In this document: positions 32,236-39,185 of the stretch, piece after piece | Layout of the letters: every line of letters begins with the position of its first letter | How positions within the stretch are numbered: position 1 is the first letter of the stretch | Assembly (NCBI GenBank): GCA_964616835.1 | Contig: CAZTSG010000008.1 | Span: 1-39,645, forward strand | Length of the DNA stretch: 39,645 nt | Source: JAAOZP01 sp964616835 | GTDB lineage: Archaea > Thermoproteota > EX4484-205 > JAAOZP01 | Reading direction: 5' to 3' | The notes under the pieces: generated by a model | Databases searched by the model: none | What the model was told of the DNA's origin: nothing | Seen by the model: only the letters and a program-made list of their open reading frames with translations | Made by a program: the position numbers and the translations under genes

Positions 32236-33393
32236 CTATACTATGAACCCTATTAGAAAATACTTTGCAACGGCATAAATAGCTACAAATAGTGTAGCCT
32301 TGCTTATTTTAATCTCATGAATAATTTTGAAGGCGATTATCATCAAGCCAAATTGCCAAATCGATATGATTACGCTCAATACTCGCGTTATTGGATTTAT
32401 TCGTTGCTCCAATATGTCGAAGAAAGGACGCGGATCCGGGGACTGAAATATGCTGGTGGGGAAACTCGCTGCAATATGATATGTTCTCGCTTCTTTCTCT
32501 GAATCGAATACTTTCAAGGTAATGATGTAAGGTACGGAAACATTTTCCTGTGCTGGAAGGATATACGTATTGTTCAGGAATAAGGTTAAGTCGACTCTAA
32601 ATCTTGTATTGTTAAAAACATTTCCTATTTCTATCGGCGCATTGTAACCGAATCTTGTCCCGTTAAGAAGAACTGTTTGAATAGTAGTGTTGACTCCATT
32701 TAGAGCATCTTCTGCATACGTAGTCTTAATTTCGCCGCCGATAATTTCAGTCATCTCCATTATCGCACCGTTGTAGTTTGTCGTCGCGTTGAGAGGGATA
32801 CCGTAATATGCAGATACTGAAATCGTGAGATTAGAGTTGACCCCCGTATAGTTATTTAATTCTAGTATTATATTATTCTCAGGCTGTCCTGTTCGAGTGT
32901 ATCCTACATAATTAACTACTCCAGTTTTAACAGTGGGAAACATGAGCACTACTAGAAATATGATAATTAATAAACCTAGGATATTGGGAACATGAGCATG
33001 ACTGCTCACGCATATGCTGTGTTTCAAGCCACCATAGCCGCCTGCCCATTTCCCCAAAGAGAAGAATACTGAAGCAAGGATAATACTAAACATCAGGAGA
33101 AAAACGTACTGTATTAGAAGGTACCAAACCCAACCCCAAAGAAAAGAACTTATTTGATCAGTGTAGAACCGTGCTGGAATGCTCATCTTAATCATATAGA
33201 GGATATAATATTGGGTGAACGTTAGTCCTGCGAGTATTAGTGGAATAACTATTATTGCGAGCAGGTTTGGAGAGTCCTTTAGTTGTAAAAACCCCTCCTT
33301 AGGATTTGTAATAGTCATTATCATTGTTTTAAAAAACTTAACTATGAAAGAAGGCTCATGTTCTTCATCCGAAGTCTTTCCCATGCTTGACAA
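32236..33393 (-). CDS. Yip1-like membrane protein with inserted extracytoplasmic domain
   Basis: The 385-residue protein has a cytosolic N-terminus with PKEGFLQLKDSPN, then helices at about 43-67, 88-112 and 136-152. A large polar, Asn/Thr-rich domain with many NxS/T sequons runs over about 155-325, and two helices follow at about 335-385. The first part and the P..I loops fit the Yip1/YIPF family of unknown function in prokaryotes. The start is TTG at 33393 or ATG at 33384. It converges on the ATP-grasp gene (7-nt spacer) and has a T-rich 3' context. Confidence 0.6.
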   Translation of the reverse strand: MSSMGKTSDEEHEPSFIVKFFKTMIMTITNPKEGFLQLKDSPNLLAIIVIPLILAGLTFTQYYILYMIKMSIPARFYTDQISSFLWGWVWYLLIQYVFLLMFSIILASVFFSLGKWAGGYGGLKHSICVSSHAHVPNILGLLIIIFLVVLMFPTVKTGVVNYVGYTRTGQPENNIILELNNYTGVNSNLTISVSAYYGIPLNATTNYNGAIMEMTEIIGGEIKTTYAEDALNGVNTTIQTVLLNGTRFGYNAPIEIGNVFNNTRFRVDLTLFLNNTYILPAQENVSVPYIITLKVFDSEKEARTYHIAASFPTSIFQSPDPRPFFDILEQRINPITRVLSVIISIWQFGLMIIAFKIIHEIKISKATLFVAIYAVAKYFLIGFIV

Positions 33394-33525
33394 TTCTTTA
33401 CCGCTTTAGTAGAGCATGTTATTAAACTTTAGGGAGGGGCAAACAGCTGAGAAATATTAAGACATCTAATTCTAATTACGTAATTTCGGGGTCTAGCCGT
33501 TTAAACAAGCCTTTTCAAATGGAAA

Positions 33526-33537
33526 AGTTTATTTTAA
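33526..33537 (+). promoter_or_regulatory. TATA box for the primase-like gene
   Basis: A GTTTATTTTAAA element lies 26-37 nt upstream of the TTG at 33563. The 33394-33562 interval has no gene. Confidence 0.45.
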
Positions 33538-33562
33538 AACCAAGGAATGTGATTTCCATAGT

Positions 33563-34897
33563 TTGGAAAATAATTACTCTCGGGTACTCGAATACTACTC
33601 AAACCCTATAGTGATTGAAGAACTTTTTAACTACGGGCGAGAAAGGTGGATAGCTGTCGAAGGTGTTTCGAAAGGAAGGGTTTTTATAAGATATGATAGA
33701 GGCGGAACGCCTTTAAAGTTTCAAGGTTTAAATGATGTGAAAAGAGTTTTGAAAGCCTTTTGGTTTGCAAAGCCGAGGTCTTTTTATGGCTCAGTAAATA
33801 AATACAGTAGGCTTTCTGAAGTCGGGGATCTGGAGGATATATCCAATATTAAATACTCAACCCCGACTTGGGATGTTGATAACGAAGTTGATAGATGGCT
33901 TGAAACCATTAAAGTCTGCAGGTTTATAGTCGATGAGCTTGAGAAGGAGAAGGTTGTAAAATCAGTGTATCTTAAATGGAGTGGGAGAGGATGCCACATA
34001 CATGTTTGCGAAGAAGCTCTTTCTGAAGATTTTCTAAAAAAGCATCATCCTCTTGACGCAGCTTTCGCAATAGTAGAGTACATAATTAGGAAAATTAAAC
34101 CAAAACTTGAGCCTAATAGCAGTGCTAAAATCGAGAACAAGATAGATTTGAAAAGGGTTTTCACGCTACCCCTCTCCCTACACAGGCAATTAGACTACTC
34201 CTGCGTCTGTTTTAAGCCTGATGATATGGAGAGCTTCGATCTTTCTTGGGCCAATCCGAAGAATTTCCAGCATAAGCCGGCATACCTGTATTTCGAAAAG
34301 GGTGAGGCTGATGAACTGGCTGAGAAAGCTTTATCTGAAGTAGGAGGATATTTTAAGCGAGCAGGACCGATTCCGTCTGAAAAAAGTGAGAGGAAAGAGA
34401 CGCCTGAACTCGGAAGGTTTCAAGTGATGGCTCTCCTGCAGGCTGCGCGATGCTTCCTCTTAACCGGGGACGTCGAAAAATCGAAATCCTTCGGTTTAAA
34501 CAGGGCAATATTCTACGCCTGGGCCAAGCACAGGGGAGTTGAGGCTAAGAAGCCCCCGAGCAGGAGGGAAGCAGCCAAGCTTCGCGAGAAACCTGTCGAA
34601 GAGGAGAAGAAAGTATTCTACCTCGGTAATGAAGCAGCCTATCTCTCTGACGATGGGTGGTTGACGATAGGCAATATGAGGCAAACACCACAAGACTACG
34701 ACAACCAAATAGTTAGGAGAATAAACGAGGTAATTCCCTATGAGGAGGCTTGGAGGACAGCTATAGAATATCTTAAAAAGTTTCCGAAAGATATTCTGCT
34801 AGACCAGCAGAAATTCTTCAATCAAGTCTATAAGCCAGTAAGAGATTCTTTTATTAAAGCAGTATACCAGAAAGAATCTAAACTTAAATTAAGTTAA
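33563..34897 (+). CDS. archaeo-eukaryotic primase (AEP) superfamily protein, PriS-like
   Basis: The 444-residue protein has the three AEP motifs: the acidic pair in TWDVDNEVD (Asp104, Asp106), the nucleotide-binding SGRGCHIHV at 140-148, and DLKRVFTLPLSLH at 195-207 carrying the conserved basic/His segment. The C-terminal part (about 280-440) is helical and charged and is not recognised. It may be the replicative PriS or a PrimPol-like paralogue; no PriL gene is nearby, and the C-terminal extension is longer than in typical PriS. It would synthesise RNA or DNA primers. RNase HIII lies 61 nt downstream on the same strand, so primer synthesis and removal genes may be cotranscribed. TTG start. 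Confidence 0.78.
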   Translation: MENNYSRVLEYYSNPIVIEELFNYGRERWIAVEGVSKGRVFIRYDRGGTPLKFQGLNDVKRVLKAFWFAKPRSFYGSVNKYSRLSEVGDLEDISNIKYSTPTWDVDNEVDRWLETIKVCRFIVDELEKEKVVKSVYLKWSGRGCHIHVCEEALSEDFLKKHHPLDAAFAIVEYIIRKIKPKLEPNSSAKIENKIDLKRVFTLPLSLHRQLDYSCVCFKPDDMESFDLSWANPKNFQHKPAYLYFEKGEADELAEKALSEVGGYFKRAGPIPSEKSERKETPELGRFQVMALLQAARCFLLTGDVEKSKSFGLNRAIFYAWAKHRGVEAKKPPSRREAAKLREKPVEEEKKVFYLGNEAAYLSDDGWLTIGNMRQTPQDYDNQIVRRINEVIPYEEAWRTAIEYLKKFPKDILLDQQKFFNQVYKPVRDSFIKAVYQKESKLKLS

Positions 34898-34958
34898 GAA
34901 AGTTGTGAAAGAGGGCCGGCTCAAGGTTAATATTCTGGTATTGCAATTAATATGAGAA

Positions 34959-35834
34959 TTGAAAAAACAATACGCAAGGCAAACATCTGTTTCTGTTCCA
35001 AGCATTCTAATAGATAAGATTAGCGAGTCTTTGATGCTCGTGAAGGGCTTTGAGAAGAAGACTCCTACTAGCGAGTACGAAGCGTTGAGAGGCCAAGTAG
35101 GGGATAAGACGGTAATAGTATATCGCTCTGGTAGCATTGTCTACGACGAATCCTTAAAGGAGGTCCGAAACTTATTGGAGAAAACCCTGTACGAATATTA
35201 TAAGGTAGAAGGCATTACAGTCGGTTCGGATGAGGCTGGAAAGGGGGAGGCTCTAGGTCCTCTTGTTGTTTCTGCAACCGCTTTATCTCCAAGACAAGCA
35301 GCTTATCTTCAGGCAATAGGTGTTGCGGACAGCAAGATTGTTCCCGAGAACAGGATTCAGGAATTGGCTAATGAGATTAAACGGGTTTCGCTCGGATACA
35401 GCATCCTAATGATTAACCCCCGGAGGTTTAACGAGATGTTTAGAACGAAGAAGTACGGGAACCTCAACGATATACTTACCAGGGGACATGTTCATGTTTT
35501 GAAGAAAGTTGTTTCAAAAATTGGAGAAAAACCTGAAAAGATAATTATAGACAAGTTTGACTCGAGCAAGAGCGGTTTGAGAATAAGGATTATTAAAGAA
35601 GTGTTTAAAGGCCTTGAGGTCGAGGCCGTTGAGAAGGGGGAGTTTTTCCCAGCAGTCGCGGCAGCAAGCATACTGGCTAGAAACAGTTATCTGACATGGA
35701 TACGGAGAAACATAAGCAGGGAGATGTTGGAAAGGATACGAAGGAAGGATTATAATGCTATAAGCAAAGAAGAGTTTTCACGTTTCTTCAAGATCCATTA
35801 TTTAAAAGAAGGCTGGAAAGCTGGAAAAACTTAA
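34959..35834 (+). CDS. rnhC: ribonuclease HIII
   Basis: The 291-residue protein has an N-terminal TBP-like/DUF3378-type substrate-binding domain (about 1-80, with YEALRGQVGDKTVIVYRSGSI). The RNase H fold carries GSDEAGKGEALGPLVV (Asp91, Glu92), GVADSK, IIDKFDSSKS and AAASILAR. The GSDEAGKG form and the N-terminal domain mark type HIII rather than HII, which is the form most archaea have. It cleaves RNA in RNA/DNA hybrids, removing primers. The start is TTG at 34959; an ATG at 34952 is out of frame. Downstream AlaX follows after a short gap. Confidence 0.9.
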   Translation: MKKQYARQTSVSVPSILIDKISESLMLVKGFEKKTPTSEYEALRGQVGDKTVIVYRSGSIVYDESLKEVRNLLEKTLYEYYKVEGITVGSDEAGKGEALGPLVVSATALSPRQAAYLQAIGVADSKIVPENRIQELANEIKRVSLGYSILMINPRRFNEMFRTKKYGNLNDILTRGHVHVLKKVVSKIGEKPEKIIIDKFDSSKSGLRIRIIKEVFKGLEVEAVEKGEFFPAVAAASILARNSYLTWIRRNISREMLERIRRKDYNAISKEEFSRFFKIHYLKEGWKAGKT

Positions 35835-35861
35835 AATCTATCCATAATATTGTTATCAACA

Positions 35862-36566
35862 TTGACGGAGCTCCTTTACATGGATGATTCATACTTAAAG
35901 GAATTCGACGCTAGAGTAGTCGAGGTTTTAGGAGACAATGTTGTGCTTGATAAAACAGCCTTCCACCCGAGGGGAGGAGGTTTACCGGAGGATACCGGAG
36001 TACTCGTTGCAGGGGGGAGAGAATTCAGGGTTGTTCAAGTCTTTATTGAAAACGGGAAAGTGCTGCATAACGCTCCTGGACACGAGTTGAAAACAGGGGA
36101 TGCTGTGAAAGGAGTCTTAGACTGGGATAAGAGGCACATGATCATGAGGATGCATACGGCTATTCACGCTCTCGCATCCATATTTAACAAAAGAACAGGC
36201 GCATTAATAACGGGAAACCAGGTCAATGTAGACAAGTCTAGGCTTGACATGAGCCTCGAAAAGCTGGATAGGGTTTTGATAGACGATGTTTTCAAAGAAA
36301 CCAACAGAGAGCTTGCAGTGGGAAGACCCGTCAAGATATACTATCTTCCTAGAGAAGAGGCTTTGAAAATACCTGGAGTAATCAAGCTTGCTGAAGCAGC
36401 GCCACCCGATGTCGAGAAACTGAGGATAGTTGAAATAGAAGGATTGGATATACAGGCAGACGGCGGGCCGCATGTCTCTAATACTAGAGAAGTAGGGGAG
36501 CTTGTTCTCCTGAAAATAGAAAACAAGGGTAGGAATAATAGGAGAATCTATTTCACACTAAAGTGA
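35862..36566 (+). CDS. alaX: AlaX-type alanyl-tRNA editing protein
   Basis: The protein of about 234 residues has the AlaRS editing-domain fold with the zinc motifs HTAIH (about 98-102) and QADGGPHVSN near residue 205. It hydrolyses Ser-tRNA(Ala) or Gly-tRNA(Ala) mischarged by alanyl-tRNA synthetase, acting in trans. Its size, with an N-terminal barrel (KTAFHPRGGGLPEDTG), fits AlaX-M. I chose the TTG at 35862 (giving M-TELLYMDDSYLKEF) over an in-frame TTG at 35850, because family proteins begin this way. Confidence 0.93.
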   Translation: MTELLYMDDSYLKEFDARVVEVLGDNVVLDKTAFHPRGGGLPEDTGVLVAGGREFRVVQVFIENGKVLHNAPGHELKTGDAVKGVLDWDKRHMIMRMHTAIHALASIFNKRTGALITGNQVNVDKSRLDMSLEKLDRVLIDDVFKETNRELAVGRPVKIYYLPREEALKIPGVIKLAEAAPPDVEKLRIVEIEGLDIQADGGPHVSNTREVGELVLLKIENKGRNNRRIYFTLK

Positions 36567-36603
36567 TTCTAAAAGTATTGAAGAGATTATGATGAGGGGG
36601 AAG

Positions 36604-37101
36604 CTAAGACTTTACGATTACCGTACGAGTTATTATTTCAATCCTTGTTACCTTATTGTTTTCAACGTCGACCCATACGAACGCTATCCTTGAGGTATTT
36701 TTGCGCAACACAAGAACAGCACTCTTAGCTTTAAAAGCCACTTTTCCGTTGGCGTCGATCACTGTTTTAACAATAGGTTTAACACATGTAATGTTATAGC
36801 CTTCAGAAAGCAGCTTCTCCACGTCGGGATCGCTTTTAGCTATGTTAATAACTTTCTCCTTAAATTCTTCACTGACCTCCAGAGGATACCACATCCTCCC
36901 GGGGAAAGGATATTCTTTAATCCTGCTGAAGTTTACTTCAATTTTGAAGGGCCCCCATTTGAAACGTTTGAAGAAACTGCTGAAAGGCGTCTCCTCTGCT
37001 TGGGCAGTAACGCTTAGAGGACCAGAAAGGTTCACGTACAGGACTATGCCTAGTAAGAGGATTGAAACCAGTAAAGCTATTTTGAAGTTTTTGCTCATCA
37101 T
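36604..37101 (-). CDS. small membrane-anchored or secreted protein of unknown function
   Basis: Read from the ATG at 37101 (MMSKNFKIALLV) it has about 165 residues: an N-terminal hydrophobic segment (about 6-23), a signal-peptide-like TAQAEE, and a polar soluble domain with GPFKIEVNFSRIKEYPFPG and a strand-rich C-terminus (AVLVLRKN, IAFVWVDVENNKVTRIEII). The end resembles a PepSY-like or YpmB-like unit, but not convincingly. An ATG at 37125 is in frame but lies upstream of where the TATA box places transcription, so I prefer the later start. It converges on AlaX. Confidence 0.6.
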   Translation of the reverse strand: MMSKNFKIALLVSILLLGIVLYVNLSGPLSVTAQAEETPFSSFFKRFKWGPFKIEVNFSRIKEYPFPGRMWYPLEVSEEFKEKVINIAKSDPDVEKLLSEGYNITCVKPIVKTVIDANGKVAFKAKSAVLVLRKNTSRIAFVWVDVENNKVTRIEIITRTVIVKS

Positions 37102-37125
37102 TGTTACTATTGATTGTAGTAACAA

Positions 37126-37133
37126 TATATAAA
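37126..37133 (-). promoter_or_regulatory. TATA box for the small anchored protein
   Basis: TTTATATA (minus strand) lies 25-32 nt upstream of the ATG at 37101, predicting a leaderless transcript and arguing against the ATG at 37125. Confidence 0.6.
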
Positions 37134-37213
37134 TTTTACTCTCTCTTAGACAAACATAAAATAAGCCTGAGCCAAATAATCTTTTTTACTCCCTATCAAA
37201 CCCATTTTTCTCC

Positions 37214-37750
37214 ATGAAAAAAGAGGTCGAGTTAAGCGAATCATACAAGCTTCTGCACCCAAGACCCGTAGTCCTAATTTGTGCAAAAAGTAAAGACGGT
37301 AAGGTTAACGTTATGAGCTGCTCTTGGATAACCCCGGTAAGCGACGACCCCCCGCTGATAGCAGTATCCCTATGGAAGGAAGGCTATACTCATAAGCTTA
37401 TAGACGAGACTGGAGAGTTTACTGTGAACATCCCCTCTTCGAAACTTCTTGAGCAAGTTTGGCTCGCAGGAACTAAAAGCGGTAATAAAGTAGACAAGAT
37501 CAAGCTTTTAAAACTCAACACAGCCGCTTCCGAAACCGTGGGAGCACCAATAATAGAAGAATGCCTCGGAGCATTAGAGTGCAAAGTCGAGAGCAGAATC
37601 GAAGTTGGTGAGCAAATACTTTACATAGCAAGGACTAAAAGAGCCTGTGTAGAAAAGACGTTCTTCAAGAAAGACACCTGGACCGAGGACGCTGAGCCTC
37701 TACTCCACTGCGCTGGAAAAATGTTCTCAATTCCAAAATTAAAAAAGTAG
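37214..37750 (+). CDS. flavin reductase-like FMN-binding split-barrel protein
   Basis: The 178-residue protein fits the flavin reductase/DIM6-NTAB family: RPVVLICAKSKDGKVNVMSCSWITPVSDDPPLIAVSL is the FMN-binding strand and loop set, followed by HKLIDETGEFTVNIP and a C-terminal LYIARTKRA strand. These bind FMN and serve as flavin reductases or FMN-binding electron carriers; partner and substrate are unknown. Ten Lys/Glu-rich residues at the start are typical. The ATG at 37214 is close to the start of transcription expected from AT-rich sequence around 37175-37190. Confidence 0.85.
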   Translation: MKKEVELSESYKLLHPRPVVLICAKSKDGKVNVMSCSWITPVSDDPPLIAVSLWKEGYTHKLIDETGEFTVNIPSSKLLEQVWLAGTKSGNKVDKIKLLKLNTAASETVGAPIIEECLGALECKVESRIEVGEQILYIARTKRACVEKTFFKKDTWTEDAEPLLHCAGKMFSIPKLKK

Positions 37751-38026
37751 TCAGTGAATCCAAATTTATTTGAATCTTTTTCTGCCTCCTTTCTATATGT
37801 TATTCTGCCCATTTTCAATAGTACTAGCTGGCATAGCGAGACAAGCAATTTTTACCGATTATGAGTAAGCCAAACTACTTTCGACCTAGATTTAATTTAT
37901 ATGCTTAAATACTCTCTGACTCGGAGGTCATATTAGAAACTTCATCCCTTCGTAGGGACACCAAGCCTTAGGCTTACATTTTTCAGCTATCCATAAGCCT
38001 TTTTAGTGCGCGCCAAAGCATTCTAG
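37751..38026. other. gene-free stretch before the assembly gap
   Basis: No convincing coding frame is present. A possible promoter (ATTTATATGC followed by TTAAATACT) lies at 37895-37915. On the minus strand, a 23-codon run about 37930-38000 (WIAEKCKPKAWCPYEG) looks protein-like but has no start. No tRNA was found. Confidence 0.4.
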
Positions 38027-38081
38027 CAAGACGGAAGCGTCATGGTGTATAAGATTAAGTATGATGAGGAAGCCGATGTTC
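38027..38081 (+). repeat. 55-base sequence, first copy, at the left edge of the gap
   Basis: This is identical over all 55 bases to 38182-38236. The copies sit exactly at the two edges of the N run, the pattern of contigs that share a k-mer overlap but were joined with a fixed gap. The true sequence probably has one copy. Confidence 0.9.
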
Positions 38082-38181
38082 NNNNNNNNNNNNNNNNNNN
38101 NNNNNNNNNNNNNNNNNNNNNNNNNNNNNNNNNNNNNNNNNNNNNNNNNNNNNNNNNNNNNNNNNNNNNNNNNNNNNNNNN
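38082..38181. other. assembly gap (100 N)
   Basis: Exactly 100 unknown bases. The round length suggests a placeholder rather than a measured distance. Confidence 0.99.
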
Positions 38182-38236
38182 CAAGACGGAAGCGTCATGG
38201 TGTATAAGATTAAGTATGATGAGGAAGCCGATGTTC
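38182..38236 (+). repeat. 55-base sequence, second copy, at the right edge of the gap
   Basis: Second copy of the 38027-38081 sequence. It continues directly into the rest of the DUF2283 gene, whereas the first copy is cut off by the gap. Confidence 0.9.
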
Positions 38237-38404
38237 TCACGGTAGTCGTCGCTGAAGAAGGAAAGCTCTCCCATGCGGAGGAAGTAGGCGACTTTGCATT
38301 TTGACGAGGATAATAAACCGCTCTTCATAGAGGTGCTTAGAGCGAGTAGAATAATCCCACTAATGGTCCAAAGCCTGGCTAAAAAGGAAGTTTTAGTAAC
38401 TTAA
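38197..38404 (+). pseudogene. DUF2283-family small protein with a frameshift
   Basis: The ATG at 38197 opens MVYKIKYDEEADVLTVVV, the usual start of DUF2283 proteins, and runs to a stop at 38304. In the +1 frame from about 38297 it resumes with HFDEDNKPLFIEVLRASRI and ends in KKEVLVT at 38404. Joined, it gives about 70 residues, the normal length of the family. One extra or missing base near 38293-38300 explains the break. It lies close to an assembly gap, so sequence error is as likely as real decay. DUF2283 genes often sit beside DUF4258 in small toxin-antitoxin-like pairs; no partner is visible here, but it could be in the gap. Confidence 0.75.
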
Positions 38405-38761
38405 CGCTCATGCTACTTAGAATACGTGCGCCCGTTTTTAGCACAATAATTAAGGATGTTACTCTTTACTAGGTCTGGACTGTTAAGCAGTGACGCGTGC
38501 TATTGCAAACCCTGTCATTTTTCTCATTCCTTCCGACGTCATTCTTTTCTGTTTTATTTATCAAATCGTTCAAAAATTTTCTAATAGAATTTGTAATACA
38601 TATTCTTTAAGAAAAATTATCTAGAAAAAGCTTTGCGTCACGCGCTTAGTTAGAGCTTTCTATTTTTAGAAAACTCCTTTTTGACTTTTCAAATAAGGCG
38701 AGGCTTTTGTAAACAATACTTATGGCAATTCTTTTCCAGAGCTTCCCGCATTCAATTTTAT
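38405..38761. other. AT-rich stretch without a recognised gene
   Basis: Multiple stops in all frames and T/A runs. No RNA gene or strong repeat was identified. Confidence 0.4.
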
Positions 38762-38965
38762 TCATAGACAATGCTTATAGAGACGTCTTGTAGCAATGAG
38801 GCACGCTTCACACATCGAAGTTTTCAGAAACCCGCTCCTTAAATACAACAATACTAATAGGAACACTACGATCCCATACTTCTTTAGTAAATCGACTGCC
38901 TTCTTTTTCTCTTTTCTATTTTTGGAAAAGTCAAACAACGATGATATTTCTAGAGACCTTGTCAT
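38762..38965 (-). CDS. possible small single-pass membrane protein
   Basis: A 67-codon frame starts at the ATG at 38965: a charged N-terminal part (FDFSKNRKEKKKAVDLLKK, about 12-30), one hydrophobic helix (YGIVVFLLVLLYL, about 30-43), and a short tail with two Cys. Codon use (AGA/AGG Arg, mixed third bases) looks like the rest of the window, and an AAAATATAAG element lies about 35 nt upstream. The opposite strand has an overlapping 64-codon frame with poorer composition. No family recognised. Confidence 0.35.
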   Translation of the reverse strand: MTRSLEISSLFDFSKNRKEKKKAVDLLKKYGIVVFLLVLLYLRSGFLKTSMCEACLIATRRLYKHCL

Positions 38966-38990
38966 TTGTAATTTTATCTTTTTGTTATAG

Positions 38991-39107
38991 ATTTTCTTAT
39001 ATTTTTTCTATAAGAAAAAAGATAGAAGATTTTCTAAAAAATTAAAGTTCGCAACACCACCATTGAAAGAAATAATAAAACAGGCAGAAAGTGAAGGGGT
39101 TGAATGA
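38991..39107 (+). other. short open stretch without a start
   Basis: An in-frame run after a TAG ends at TGA 39105-39107 and reads FYKKKDRRFSKKLKFATPP, then a short helix-like end (IIKQAESEGVE). It looks like the cytosolic tail of a membrane protein but has no good start, so it could be a remnant. Confidence 0.25.
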
Positions 39108-39147
39108 AAAAGCAAGGAGGCTAAAAATACAGACTTCTGGTTTAAGG

Positions 39148-39153
39148 TTTAAA
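39148..39153 (+). promoter_or_regulatory. TATA box for the right-edge gene
   Basis: TTTAAA within GGTTTAAATCC lies about 35 nt before the ATG at 39186. Confidence 0.45.
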
Positions 39154-39185
39154 TCCGTTTTTTGTTTAACAATTAACTAGTTGGT

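Noticed and set aside
37930..38040. possible small structured RNA or tRNA before the gap
   Set aside because: Short inverted matches (CCCTTCGTAGGG, AAGCCTTAGGCTT) form small hairpins, but no cloverleaf or known RNA motif could be built.
38027..38236. direct repeat as an insertion-sequence or attachment-site duplication
   Set aside because: Both copies end exactly at the gap edges and are part of the DUF2283 reading frame, which fits an assembly overlap much better.
38796..38990. 64-codon plus-strand frame ending in a hydrophobic stretch
   Set aside because: Phe/Ser/Asn-rich with no clear promoter; the opposite-strand frame has better composition. Kept out as the weaker of two overlapping options.
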